11,328 nucleotides of DNA, taken from JAWPNA01 sp045402695. GTDB lineage: Bacteria > Acidobacteriota > Polarisedimenticolia > JACPZX01 > DASXTC01. The translations under genes and the position numbers were made by a program. Under the pieces are notes generated by a model. That model searched no databases. It had not been told where the DNA came from and saw only the letters and a list, made by a program, of their open reading frames with translations. Below are positions 1 to 6,304 of the stretch, piece by piece. The stretch spans positions 1 through 11,328 of the forward strand of contig JAWPNA010000057.1 in the NCBI GenBank assembly GCA_045402695.1, written 5' to 3'. Every line of letters starts with the position of its first letter. Position 1 is the stretch's first letter.

Positions 1-585
1 ATTCGTGACGCCGGCACTCGTCAGTTCGGTTTCCTGGTGCGCAGCGGGAGAGCAGTGCTTTACCCCAGCTACAAGGGCACGTACGAGCGCCGCCTGCCGC
101 CAGGTACGGGCGGCCCGAACGAGGAGCGCGACGTCAGGATTCAATGGTCCAAGGACGTGGGCCGCTCGCTCGACTATCTCGAGAGCCGGCCCGACATCGA
201 CCACCGTCGCCTCGCCTTCTATGGTCTGAGCATGGGGGCAGCCGTCGGCCCCATCGTGGGGGCCATCGAGCCCCGCCTGCGGGCCTTGGTCCTCGTTGCT
301 GGGGGTCTCGGCTCGGAGGAAAAGCCTCCCGAGATCGACCCGTTCAACTTCGCCTCTCACGTTCGAGCCCCCGTCCTGATGATCAATGGCGATCACGACT
401 TCATATTCCCCCTCGAGACCTCGCAGAAGCCCTTGTTTCGACTCTTCCCGCTGCCCGCGAACGAGAAGCGTCATTACGTCATGGAAGGCGGGCACGTCCC
501 TCCCCGCCATCAGGAGATCGCCCGGGAGACGCTCGACTGGCTGGATCGCTTCCTGGGCCCGGTCCACACGACGGAGGATCGGTGA
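1..585 (+). CDS. Alpha/beta hydrolase C-terminal part (5' end outside window)
   Basis: The reading frame is open from base 1 to the TGA at 583-585, giving 194 visible residues. It begins upstream of the window, so the GTG at 37 is not the real start. Visible catalytic features of a serine hydrolase are the nucleophile elbow GLSMGA (Ser77 of the visible part), an acid in NGDHDFIFP (probably Asp133) and the histidine in GGHVPPRH (His165), in the right order and spacing. The end, ETLDWLDRFLGPV, and the segments RAVLYPSYKGTYER and SLDYLESRPDIDH resemble, from memory, the hydrolase tail found on large Ser/Thr kinase plus formylglycine-generating-enzyme-like fusions of Acidobacteriota-type genomes. 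A stand-alone acetyl-xylan-esterase or dipeptidyl-peptidase-like hydrolase is the alternative. Hydrolase fold is secure; substrate is unknown and the fusion is inferred. Confidence 0.85.
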   Translation: MRDAGTRQFGFLVRSGRAVLYPSYKGTYERRLPPGTGGPNEERDVRIQWSKDVGRSLDYLESRPDIDHRRLAFYGLSMGAAVGPIVGAIEPRLRALVLVAGGLGSEEKPPEIDPFNFASHVRAPVLMINGDHDFIFPLETSQKPLFRLFPLPANEKRHYVMEGGHVPPRHQEIARETLDWLDRFLGPVHTTEDR

Positions 586-831
586 CGCGTTAAACCTCAA
601 CTTGCATTTCCACACCATCACGCTCGACAGTGTCTGCGAGCGCCTCGCCGGGCGGTTCGCACTGGCGAGCTCGAGGCCGGAGCGCAGCAGCAGTCACCGG
701 CAAGGATTCTCATTGAACGGCCGGGGTCATTCTTACCTTGTTGTGGAGCGCGCACGGCGGTCCCGGGATCTTCCGAGTTGAACGTAGGGAATGCGAGGCC
801 GTTCGGGGGAACCTATGAGCGGGAGTTCTGA

Positions 832-945
832 TCGCTCGACGATGTCGCTCCTGCTGCGCGAGGTCCAGACCCGAGGATCGCCGTCGCCCAGCAGACTCCG
901 GCGCATCGCCAGCGCCTCCTCAGCCGTGCGTGGGGAGTCCTCGAA
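832..945 (-). pseudogene. Relic of a kinesin-light-chain-type TPR unit
   Basis: On the minus strand one frame reads GRFEDSPRTAEEALAMRR, then SLLGDGDPRV, then WTSRSRSDI. This falls in register with the 42-residue TPR of the TPR_10/TPR_12 type, whose usual form is G-R-Y-x-E-A-E-x-L-x-x-x-A-L-A-M-R, then L-L-G-D-x-H-P-x-V and a T-S-L-N-N-L-A helix. The first helix end, the LLGD-x-x-P-x-V turn and the TS start of the next helix all fall at expected positions, but the usual Asn/Leu residues after TS are lost. No neighbouring repeats can be recognised. The frame continues into protein-unlike sequence on both sides and has no ribosome-binding site. In lineages with many kinases such repeats usually form the C-terminal part of Ser/Thr kinases or stand-alone TPR proteins; which this was cannot be told. 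Confidence 0.45.
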
Positions 946-960
946 CCTTCCCGATTCAGA

Positions 961-990
961 ACTGGATCGGCCGGGACTGGATCGGCCGGG
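961..990. repeat. 15-bp perfect direct tandem duplication
   Basis: The unit ACTGGATCGGCCGGG occurs twice with no spacer (961-975 and 976-990). It lies just outside the TPR relic, and in the relic's frame it repeats five residues (PGRSS-like). It looks like a replication-slippage duplication in sequence that is no longer selected. No protein or regulatory meaning is evident. Confidence 0.8.
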
Positions 991-1126
991 GTCGTGTGGT
1001 GCGCCCCAGCGGCTTCCTGGTCCAGGACGGTTCCGCTGCCGGGAGCATGACTGCCGGTGGTTTTCGTGACAGAAGTTACAGAGAAGGCCCCCGTCCACTG
1101 CTACGGTGCACGCATCCACAGCACCT

Positions 1127-1147
1127 CGTCCATCGGCTGGATGGACG
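1127..1147. repeat. 8-bp inverted repeat (hairpin)
   Basis: CGTCCATC at 1127-1134 and GATGGACG at 1140-1147 are perfect reverse complements around a 5-base loop (GGCTG). It lies about 95 bases beyond the stop codon of the Crp/Fnr gene, in its direction of transcription. There is no T-run on either strand, so a role as an intrinsic terminator is only possible, not shown. Confidence 0.35.
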
Positions 1148-1241
1148 GCCCGTCCCCCAGCCCGCGGCGCGACGAGCAAGATCGACCGTACTCACCATCC
1201 GAGGTCGGGGGACGGGCATGACGACTGGCCGGGGCGCCCCC

Positions 1242-1913
1242 TCACCCCACATCTGCCCGGTGGAGCCGTGTGAGGGCGCTCCGGTCCAGGATTTCGATTC
1301 TCTTCCTGCCCAGGCGAAGGAACCCGGAACCCTGGAGGGCTTCCAGGGTCCGGCTCACGCACTCTCGGGTCGTCCCCAGCTCGTCTGCGAGCATCTGATG
1401 CGTCACCTTGATCGGTTCACCGATGTCTAGCAGGCGGGCTGCCAGTCGCTGATCGAGGCGACGAAACGCCACGTCGTCAATGAGCGCCATCAGGTGAGCC
1501 ATTCTCTTGGAGAGGAACTGAAACACAAACGTGCGAAACGGCGTGGACTTCAGGATGAGATGGAGAAAGACGCTCCGGGGCACGCCGAAGAAGGCGAGAT
1601 CCGTTTCAGCCGAACCCAGAGCCGGGTACGGTACCCCGCCGAGGAGCGCCACCACGGTGATAACGCAGCTCTCGCCTGGGTACAACCGGTACAGGAGGAT
1701 CTCGTGACCGTCGGGCCCGCACTTCGTGGCACGGATGACTCCCTCCACCAGCAACGGGAAATGGGTACAGGGATTCCCCTCCACGAACAGCTGACGGCCC
1801 GCCGGTGCTCTGACCGGAACAACCGCTCGCTCGACTTCCTGCAAGAGACTCGGCGATAATTCCGCGAGGACCGGATAGCTGCTGAAGATCCTTGCCGTGT
1901 CAGCCTTTGTCAT
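1242..1913 (-). CDS. Crp/Fnr-family transcriptional regulator
   Basis: A 223-residue DNA-binding regulator of normal family length. Residues about 15-125 form the cyclic-nucleotide-binding-like beta-roll (LFVEGNPCTHFPLLVEGVIR, then GHEILLYRLYPGESCVIT). A long dimer helix follows (about 127-160, ending AFRRLDQRLAARLL). The C-terminal winged helix-turn-helix is about 169-212 (VTHQMLADELGTTRECVSRTLEALQ). The recognition helix carries E184, S187 and R188, the E-x-x-S-R pattern of FNR rather than the R-E-x-x-x-R pattern of CRP. The N-terminal cysteine cluster of FNR is absent; the four cysteines are at 49, 65, 83 and 185, so an FNR-type iron-sulfur cluster is unlikely and the signal is unknown. 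The ATG at 1911-1913 has a GGAGG 7 bases upstream. An FNR-type box overlaps its predicted promoter, suggesting autoregulation. Family call is firm; the regulon is unknown. Confidence 0.93.
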   Translation of the reverse strand: MTKADTARIFSSYPVLAELSPSLLQEVERAVVPVRAPAGRQLFVEGNPCTHFPLLVEGVIRATKCGPDGHEILLYRLYPGESCVITVVALLGGVPYPALGSAETDLAFFGVPRSVFLHLILKSTPFRTFVFQFLSKRMAHLMALIDDVAFRRLDQRLAARLLDIGEPIKVTHQMLADELGTTRECVSRTLEALQGSGFLRLGRKRIEILDRSALTRLHRADVG

Positions 1914-1920
1914 TGCTCAT

Positions 1921-1925
1921 CCTCC
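1921..1925 (-). promoter_or_regulatory. Ribosome-binding site of the Crp/Fnr gene
   Basis: The minus strand reads GGAGG, then ATGAGCA, then the start ATG. The 7-base spacing is ideal. The ATG at 1918-1920 inside the spacer is in another frame, so this site decides the start at 1913. Confidence 0.75.
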
Positions 1926-2012
1926 GCGAGTTCGGGATCGGGTTGGAGTCGTAACGTGTCTTCCTCCGAACTCCGTCCAGCTTTTCGTTGCGTGGTCTCA
2001 ATGTCCGTTTTG

Positions 2013-2041
2013 AGGATACTTCGTCTCTTGACTCGAATCAA
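2013..2041 (-). promoter_or_regulatory. Predicted sigma-70-type promoter of the Crp/Fnr gene
   Basis: Read on the minus strand, TTGATT (2041-2036) is followed after exactly 17 bases by TATCCT (2018-2013). Each hexamer matches the sigma-70 consensus at 4 of 6 positions. A transcript starting near 2006 would have a leader of roughly 90 bases before the ATG at 1913. The -35 lies inside the FNR-type box, so a bound regulator would block polymerase. This is inferred from spacing and sequence only. Confidence 0.45.
2028..2041. promoter_or_regulatory. FNR-type operator box
   Basis: TTGACTCGAATCAA matches the FNR/ANR/DNR consensus TTGAT-N4-ATCAA at 9 of 10 defined positions. On the other strand it reads TTGAT-TCGA-GTCAA. 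It lies 115 bases upstream of the Crp/Fnr start and covers that gene's predicted -35. The regulator has the E-x-x-S-R recognition helix that in FNR reads TTGAT half-sites, so box and protein fit each other. Negative autoregulation is the simplest reading. Control of the barrel gene about 400 bases away is possible but unsupported. Confidence 0.6.
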
Positions 2042-2422
2042 TCCAGCCTATGCCCAGGCAGGCACGCGTGTTCATCCTCGCGCGGCCGTCTCGCGCTAGA
2101 GTAGCGGACCTTCCTTTCGGACCAGGCCAGGGCCTCCGGCATCACGGCCACATCAATATGGGGGGCTGAGGCGCTTCACGACTCCACGCACCCAGATTCC
2201 ACGCCCCTGCCCGGAATGAGTTGTCACAGCGTGGCGCATAGGAGTTACGCGTCTCGCTCGACGGTTTCATAGATTCCATGCGGCCCAACCAGTACCTGCA
2301 CGAGAACGCTTCCTGAACATCTCTCGACCCATCAGCAACTTGACAACATAGACCGCCCCTCACGCAGCAGGAACAGGGATTGCTAAGCTGACCTCGACGC
2401 CGGGGTACAGGCGCCCGTTCGG

Positions 2423-2427
2423 GGAGG
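2423..2427 (+). promoter_or_regulatory. Ribosome-binding site of the barrel gene's signal-peptide frame
   Basis: GGAGG lies 7 bases before a GTG (2435) and 10 before an ATG (2438), both in the frame that encodes the signal peptide. No comparable site precedes the GTG at 2543. This shows that translation is meant to begin at the signal peptide, upstream of the in-frame TGA. Confidence 0.65.
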
Positions 2428-2434
2428 TCATCGA

Positions 2435-2542
2435 GTGATGCGTATGACGGTCGGCTCGCGGGGCTTCAAGATCCTCTTCACGGCCCTCACCGTTCCGGTG
2501 CTCCTGTCCCTTGCTTCGACGAGGGCCTGGGCACAGGGGTGA
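2435..2542 (+). pseudogene. Signal-peptide segment of the barrel gene, ended by an in-frame TGA
   Basis: From the GTG at 2435 or ATG at 2438 the frame encodes a textbook Sec signal peptide. It has a basic start (MRMTVGSRGFK), a hydrophobic core (ILFTALTVPVLLSLAS) and an AWA-QG cleavage site. It stops at the TGA at 2540-2542, directly after the cleavage site. The next codon in the same frame, GTG 2543, opens the barrel. The segment alone has no function, so the two pieces are almost certainly one gene (2435-3646) with an internal stop. A point mutation or assembly/sequencing error is most likely; UGA recoding cannot be excluded from sequence alone. Confidence 0.75.
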
Positions 2543-3646
2543 GTGGCCGCGAGAATGAACGCGCCCGTGATTGGCGCGGAGGCGGGTTACGCAGGACCTG
2601 GCAGTTGGTCGGTGGGTTACTCCTGGCGGTATCAGCGGTCGGATCGGCACTTCACCGGAGACCACGAGGACTGGGAACGGAAGGCTGAGGGCAGCGAGGT
2701 CATCAACGACATCAACATGATGGAGGTCCAGATCACGCGGACCTTCACCGATCGCTTCAGCCTCACGTTCGGCATTCCGTACTTCATGATGACCCGGTCT
2801 CAGGCGCTTCGCGACCCGAGCCAGCCCCCCAACCGGTTCGGCAACGATCCGGTGGTGCAGCGCACCAAGACGCACGCCAATGGCGTTGGCGACATCTCGA
2901 TCGTCCCGCGATGGTGGGTGTTCGATCCGCCGTCGCACTCGACGTTCAATCTCTCGCTGGGGCTCGGCGTGAAGCTGCCCACCGGAGAAGACAACGTCCA
3001 GGACACCCGGCAAGTGCGGGTGGACGACCCCAACACCACCACGGAGCCGTTCAAGCTTCAGAATGTCGTCCAGACCGTGGACCAGTCGATTCAGCCGGGC
3101 GATGGCGGCTTCGGCTTCATCGCGGACTTGCAGGGGTTCTACCACTTCGGCAGCCACTTTGCGGGCTACATGACCGGCACGTACCTCATCAACCCCGAGA
3201 ATACGAACGGCGTGGCGACCTACCGCGGCGGCGGCAACGCCCTGGTTGACGGGACTCCGGGCAGCGAGGCGATCATGTCGGTACCCGATCAGTACCTGGG
3301 CCGGCTAGGCGGCTCATGGTTCCCCACGAGCAAGCTGGGCTTCAGTGTCGGCGCACGGTGGGAGGGGGTTCCGGTCAACGACTTCATCGGCGACAGCGAC
3401 GGTTTCCGCAGGCCCGGGTACGCCTTCTCGATCGAACCGGGAGTCAGCTACACGACTGGTCCGAACACATTCGCGCTCAGCGTCCCATACGCACTGCATC
3501 GGAATCGGCAGAAGAGCGTGCCCGACCTCGAGGTTCCACCGCGGCATGGTGACGCGGCCTTCGCCGACTACGTGATCATCGTCGGCTATTTCCGCCGCTT
3601 CGGAAAGGAAAACGAGCCGCCGCCACCCAGCCCGACTGGCCCGTAG
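2543..3646 (+). CDS. Outer-membrane beta-barrel protein (mature part; split from its signal peptide)
   Basis: The open part runs 367 residues from GTG 2543 (first ATG 2555) to the TAG at 3644-3646. It consists of alternating amphipathic strands with aromatic girdles, for example WSVGYSWRYQRSDRHFTG, FSLTFGIPYFM, FNLSLGLGVKLPTG, FGFIADLQGFYHFGSHFAGY, LGFSVGARWEGV and DYVIIVGYFRRF. Loops are Asp/Asn/Gly-rich. The pattern fits the transporter-like barrels related to the phenol-degradation MetA-type and porin-like families; substrate unknown. The last strand is followed by a proline-rich tail (PPPPSPTGP) rather than ending on an aromatic residue. Without the upstream signal peptide (2435-2539) the product could not reach the outer membrane. 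Reinitiation at GTG 2543 would therefore give a misplaced protein. Barrel call is good; expression state is uncertain. Confidence 0.75.
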   Translation: MAARMNAPVIGAEAGYAGPGSWSVGYSWRYQRSDRHFTGDHEDWERKAEGSEVINDINMMEVQITRTFTDRFSLTFGIPYFMMTRSQALRDPSQPPNRFGNDPVVQRTKTHANGVGDISIVPRWWVFDPPSHSTFNLSLGLGVKLPTGEDNVQDTRQVRVDDPNTTTEPFKLQNVVQTVDQSIQPGDGGFGFIADLQGFYHFGSHFAGYMTGTYLINPENTNGVATYRGGGNALVDGTPGSEAIMSVPDQYLGRLGGSWFPTSKLGFSVGARWEGVPVNDFIGDSDGFRRPGYAFSIEPGVSYTTGPNTFALSVPYALHRNRQKSVPDLEVPPRHGDAAFADYVIIVGYFRRFGKENEPPPPSPTGP

Positions 3647-3657
3647 GAACCAGATGT

Positions 3658-3680
3658 CCTGCTCCCCATCAAGGAGCAGG
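3658..3680. terminator. Hairpin between convergent genes
   Basis: CCTGCTCC (3658-3665) and GGAGCAGG (3673-3680) are perfect complements around a 7-base loop. The hairpin starts 12 bases after the barrel gene's stop, and the TGA of the opposing gene (3669-3671) lies in its loop. The position suits a shared bidirectional terminator, but there is no T-run on either side, so intrinsic termination is unproven. Confidence 0.5.
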
Positions 3681-6233
3681 CGCGACCTCCACACCGAGGG
3701 CACGCCGCAGCTCTTCGGGGAGTTTTGAAAGGCCGCCGAGGCCGATCGCGTCGGCCTCGGCGTGGCGGCCCTGGAGCTCCAGCAGGGAGGCCCTCCAGAT
3801 CTCGGCTCCCGCGAGCCTCCAGCGAAGATGGAGATCGTCCAGCCGCTCGAGCGGTGTCCCCGCGAGAGGCCGGGCGAGCAGCGCGTCGAGATAGACCTTC
3901 AGCGGCTCCCGGATGAACATTGATCCGCCCTCGCGCCCGCCGGAGAACTGGGCGGCCGGGCTCTCCAGCTCGACGATTGGCCGGTCATCGCGGCTGCGCG
4001 GAGCCGCACGCAACGCCGGGTCCCCGGGCGACAGTGGGCCGGCGAGGTAGACCCACAGCCCCGCGGGAGAGGCAAGGTAGGGGTTCGCCGGATCAGCGTG
4101 GCGCGCGTAGAGCCGCGCCCGCGCGTCGATCGCGTTTGGGTCCAACGGCGCGCCGGACGTCAACCCGATCAGCGCCACGGCAGCCTCGCCAGCCCGGAAG
4201 TCCCCCTTCCAGAGCACGCTCCACGGAAACACGTCCAGGAACGTCGCCGCGATGCTGTCGAACTCCCGCCGCGAGAGCTGAAACAGTGGGACCCACTGGC
4301 AGAAGATCCCACCCGGGGCGAGCGCCCGCCTCGCCGATGCGAAGCTCTCGAGCGTGTAGAGGGCCGCCTCGCCGCGGCGCCAAGGGACGACGAGGTCGCC
4401 GACGATCACGTCGAATCGTCCTGGCGATCCCCTCAGTCCGGTCCTCGCATCCTCCACGGCGACCCGTACGCGGGGGTCGTCGAACACGCGGAGATTGGCC
4501 TCGCGGAAGTGCTCGCGCGCCGCCGCGACCACTTCACCCACGAGCTCCATCGCGACCGCCTCCTGCACGGGATGGAAGAGAACGGCGCTTGCCGTGATCC
4601 CCGTTCCGAGTCCGAGGAAGGCCACCTTGCCCGGGGCCGGATGGAGCAGAAGCGGGATGTGCGCCTGCAGCCGCTCCTCGCCGATCGAAGCCGTCCCTCC
4701 CAGCACGTAGCAGTTGTTGAGCATCAAGCGCCGATCTCTTCCCTTGTCGACCACGGCCACGGTGCCGAACGGACCTTCGCGAAGATCGATCAGGCGCTCG
4801 TCCAGCTCGACGCGCACCCGGGGGAAGTCCCCCGGCTGCCAGAGCATCACCACGGCGACGCCCGCGGCGTACCAGGACAGCCTCCAGATCAGCTTCGTCC
4901 GGCCCGACCGGCCTGCCAGCGCCACTTCGCCGGCCGCGATCTGGAGGAAACCGCAGAGCACCAGGCCCCACCACAGACCCAGGGCCGGCCCCACCAGAAA
5001 GAGCACCACCACCGGCCCGACGATGGCGCCGAGGGTGTTGGCGCCGAGCAGCATGCCGAGGGCCCGGGAGGCCGAGCCTGCGTGCCCCACTCCCAGCATC
5101 TCCATCAGCGCGGGAAGGACGGTTCCGGCCAGGAGCGTGGCGGGGAGCATCGTGGCGAGGGCGAGACCGCCGATCTCCATCTCGTGCCGCAGCAGCCCCT
5201 GGCTGCCGGCCGCGTAGCGCAGCCCGGAAGTGAGCGCGTGAAACAGGGTCGGAGTGGCCACGACCCAGACGCCCGCTCCGATCCAACCGGCCCCCATGAT
5301 CGTGCGAGGACGGACGCCTCTCGCAAGCATCGCGCGGGCGACGGCCGCGCCCGCGGCGATCCCCGTCAGGAAGACGGCGAGCACCGTCGCGAACGAATAG
5401 ACCGAGTTCTCGTGGACCAGAGCCACCATCCGTGTCCACAGCACTTCCAGGCCCAGCGCCACGACTCCCGAGAAGAACGCCGCTGTCAGAAGCAGCCGGC
5501 TCGACGAGGCGGGGGCCGGTTGCCCATGGGAGGCGGGGGCTGCCGTGGGGCCCGGCGTGGCTGCACCTTCACGCCGCGACGCGGCCCCGAGCAGGACGGA
5601 CAGGAAGGAGATGGCGGCGACCGATAAGCTCGCCCCCATCGCGGCCCACAGGCTGCCGGAAGCTCCAAGGGCGGGGAGGAGAACCGTCGGCACCGCGATC
5701 GCCCCGGCGGCAGCGCCGAACGCGTTCACCGCGTAGAGGCCCCCGCCGAGCACCCCGAGACCGAGACGGCCGCGATCGATGGCCTGGGCCAGGACGGGGA
5801 GACTGCCACCCATCAGGATCGCCGGCGGGAGGATCGCCGTCATCGCCATCGCCATCCGTACGGCAAGCAGGATGGCGGGCCTCCCCGGAGAGGCGGCCTC
5901 CGGCGTCAGTAAAGCCTCGACGGCGCCAAGCAAGGGCTCGACACAGAGAGCGCTGGCAGCGATGCCGGCTTCGAGCAGGCCGAAAGCCACGAGCGGCCGC
6001 TTCCACCGCGCGGCGACGATGCCGAAGATCGCGCTCCCGAGCCCTATCCCGAGAAACAAGGCCGACAACGTCGCCGCGGTCGCCGGGGCCGTGGCGCCCA
6101 GGAGCACCGTGAAGCGCCTCATCCACAGAACTTCGTAGATGAGCGCCGCTGCTCCGGAGACGAAGAACGCGAGATGGAGGCAGACGGATCTCAAGCGGCG
6201 AAGGCCAGTCCGATCCGTCGCAGGAGCTGACAC
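3669..6233 (-). CDS. Integral membrane protein fused to a spermidine-synthase-like domain
   Basis: 854 residues. The N-terminal half (about 15-465) is strongly hydrophobic with many membrane segments. It contains an internal duplication: FFVSGAAALIYEVLWMRRF at about 23-41 recurs as FFSGVVALGLEVLWTRMVA at about 253-271, each followed by a similar small-residue-rich helix. A linker rich in Ala/Pro/Ser lies at about 221-245. Residues about 475-690 form a Rossmann methyltransferase-like domain of the spermidine synthase type, with GTVAVVDKG, LMLNN, the nucleotide loop FLGLGTG (539-545), EDAR (594-597) and FDVIVGDLVVPW (608-618). The classical catalytic D-x-x-D-P is not seen, so true spermidine synthesis is doubtful. 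Start GTG 6233 is the only candidate downstream of an in-frame TGA, with a weak GAGGG. Such fusions are widespread and mostly uncharacterised; aminopropyl transfer or a related membrane-linked reaction is speculative. Confidence 0.85.
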   Translation of the reverse strand: MSAPATDRTGLRRLRSVCLHLAFFVSGAAALIYEVLWMRRFTVLLGATAPATAATLSALFLGIGLGSAIFGIVAARWKRPLVAFGLLEAGIAASALCVEPLLGAVEALLTPEAASPGRPAILLAVRMAMAMTAILPPAILMGGSLPVLAQAIDRGRLGLGVLGGGLYAVNAFGAAAGAIAVPTVLLPALGASGSLWAAMGASLSVAAISFLSVLLGAASRREGAATPGPTAAPASHGQPAPASSSRLLLTAAFFSGVVALGLEVLWTRMVALVHENSVYSFATVLAVFLTGIAAGAAVARAMLARGVRPRTIMGAGWIGAGVWVVATPTLFHALTSGLRYAAGSQGLLRHEMEIGGLALATMLPATLLAGTVLPALMEMLGVGHAGSASRALGMLLGANTLGAIVGPVVVLFLVGPALGLWWGLVLCGFLQIAAGEVALAGRSGRTKLIWRLSWYAAGVAVVMLWQPGDFPRVRVELDERLIDLREGPFGTVAVVDKGRDRRLMLNNCYVLGGTASIGEERLQAHIPLLLHPAPGKVAFLGLGTGITASAVLFHPVQEAVAMELVGEVVAAAREHFREANLRVFDDPRVRVAVEDARTGLRGSPGRFDVIVGDLVVPWRRGEAALYTLESFASARRALAPGGIFCQWVPLFQLSRREFDSIAATFLDVFPWSVLWKGDFRAGEAAVALIGLTSGAPLDPNAIDARARLYARHADPANPYLASPAGLWVYLAGPLSPGDPALRAAPRSRDDRPIVELESPAAQFSGGREGGSMFIREPLKVYLDALLARPLAGTPLERLDDLHLRWRLAGAEIWRASLLELQGRHAEADAIGLGGLSKLPEELRRALGVEVAPAP

Positions 6234-6304
6234 ATCCCGCCCTCACTGGTTTTCTCGAGGATCCGGTTATGCGAAAGACGAGCGCCCAGGTCGAGATCCA
6301 CCAT
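6233..6304 (-). pseudogene. Relic of a Hanks-type Ser/Thr kinase N-terminus
   Basis: Minus strand from ATG 6304 reads MVDLDLGAR, then LSHNRILEKTSEGGM. This matches the start of bacterial Ser/Thr kinases, typically L-x-x-G-x-x-L-S-H-Y-R-I-L-E-K-L-G-E-G-G-M-G-x-V-Y. The glycine-rich ATP loop is reached (EGGM), then the similarity stops abruptly at 6233, where the GTG of the membrane/spermidine-synthase gene begins in a different frame. No ribosome-binding site precedes the ATG, and nothing after the break continues the kinase. It is probably a gene end cut off by recombination or deletion, now part of that gene's upstream region. The match covers only 24 residues, but the order and spacing are specific. 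Confidence 0.5.

Larger units (their letters stand above)
586..1241. other. 656-base region without an intact gene
   Basis: This gap lies between the hydrolase stop and the convergent end of the Crp/Fnr gene. Open frames exist on both strands but give low-complexity Arg/Pro/Ser-rich translations typical of non-coding high-GC DNA. What can be supported inside it is a decayed TPR unit on the minus strand (832-945), a 15-bp direct tandem duplication (961-990) and an 8-bp inverted repeat (1127-1147). I see no convincing promoter, terminator with a T-run, or RNA gene. It reads as a graveyard of a former TPR-containing gene. Confidence 0.5.
1914..2434. other. 521-base divergent intergenic region
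   Basis: This lies between the minus-strand Crp/Fnr gene and the plus-strand barrel gene. The part near the regulator contains its ribosome-binding site, a predicted promoter and an FNR-type box. The remaining stretch to 2420 has no protein I recognise on either strand. A TTGACA at 2340-2345 has no -10 partner at a usable distance, so the promoter of the barrel gene is not located. Confidence 0.5.

Noticed and set aside
2340..2345. TTGACA as a -35 box for the barrel gene
   Set aside because: No -10-like sequence lies 15-19 bases downstream.
2545..2566. Selenocysteine-insertion-type hairpin after the TGA in the barrel gene
   Set aside because: The stem has a mismatch, lacks a recognisable bacterial SECIS loop and is easily found by chance at this GC content; a barrel protein is also not a usual selenoprotein.
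2360..3157. 265-residue open frame on the minus strand opposite the barrel gene
   Set aside because: Arg/His-rich translation with no domain, antisense to a convincing barrel frame; a high-GC shadow.
4720..4736. TTGA-GC-ATCAA as a second FNR-type box
   Set aside because: The spacer is two bases rather than four and it lies inside a coding region.
4098..5627. 509-residue open frame on the plus strand opposite the membrane/spermidine-synthase gene
   Set aside because: Composition rich in Arg, His, Gln and Pro with no fold signature; it mirrors the codon bias of the real minus-strand gene.
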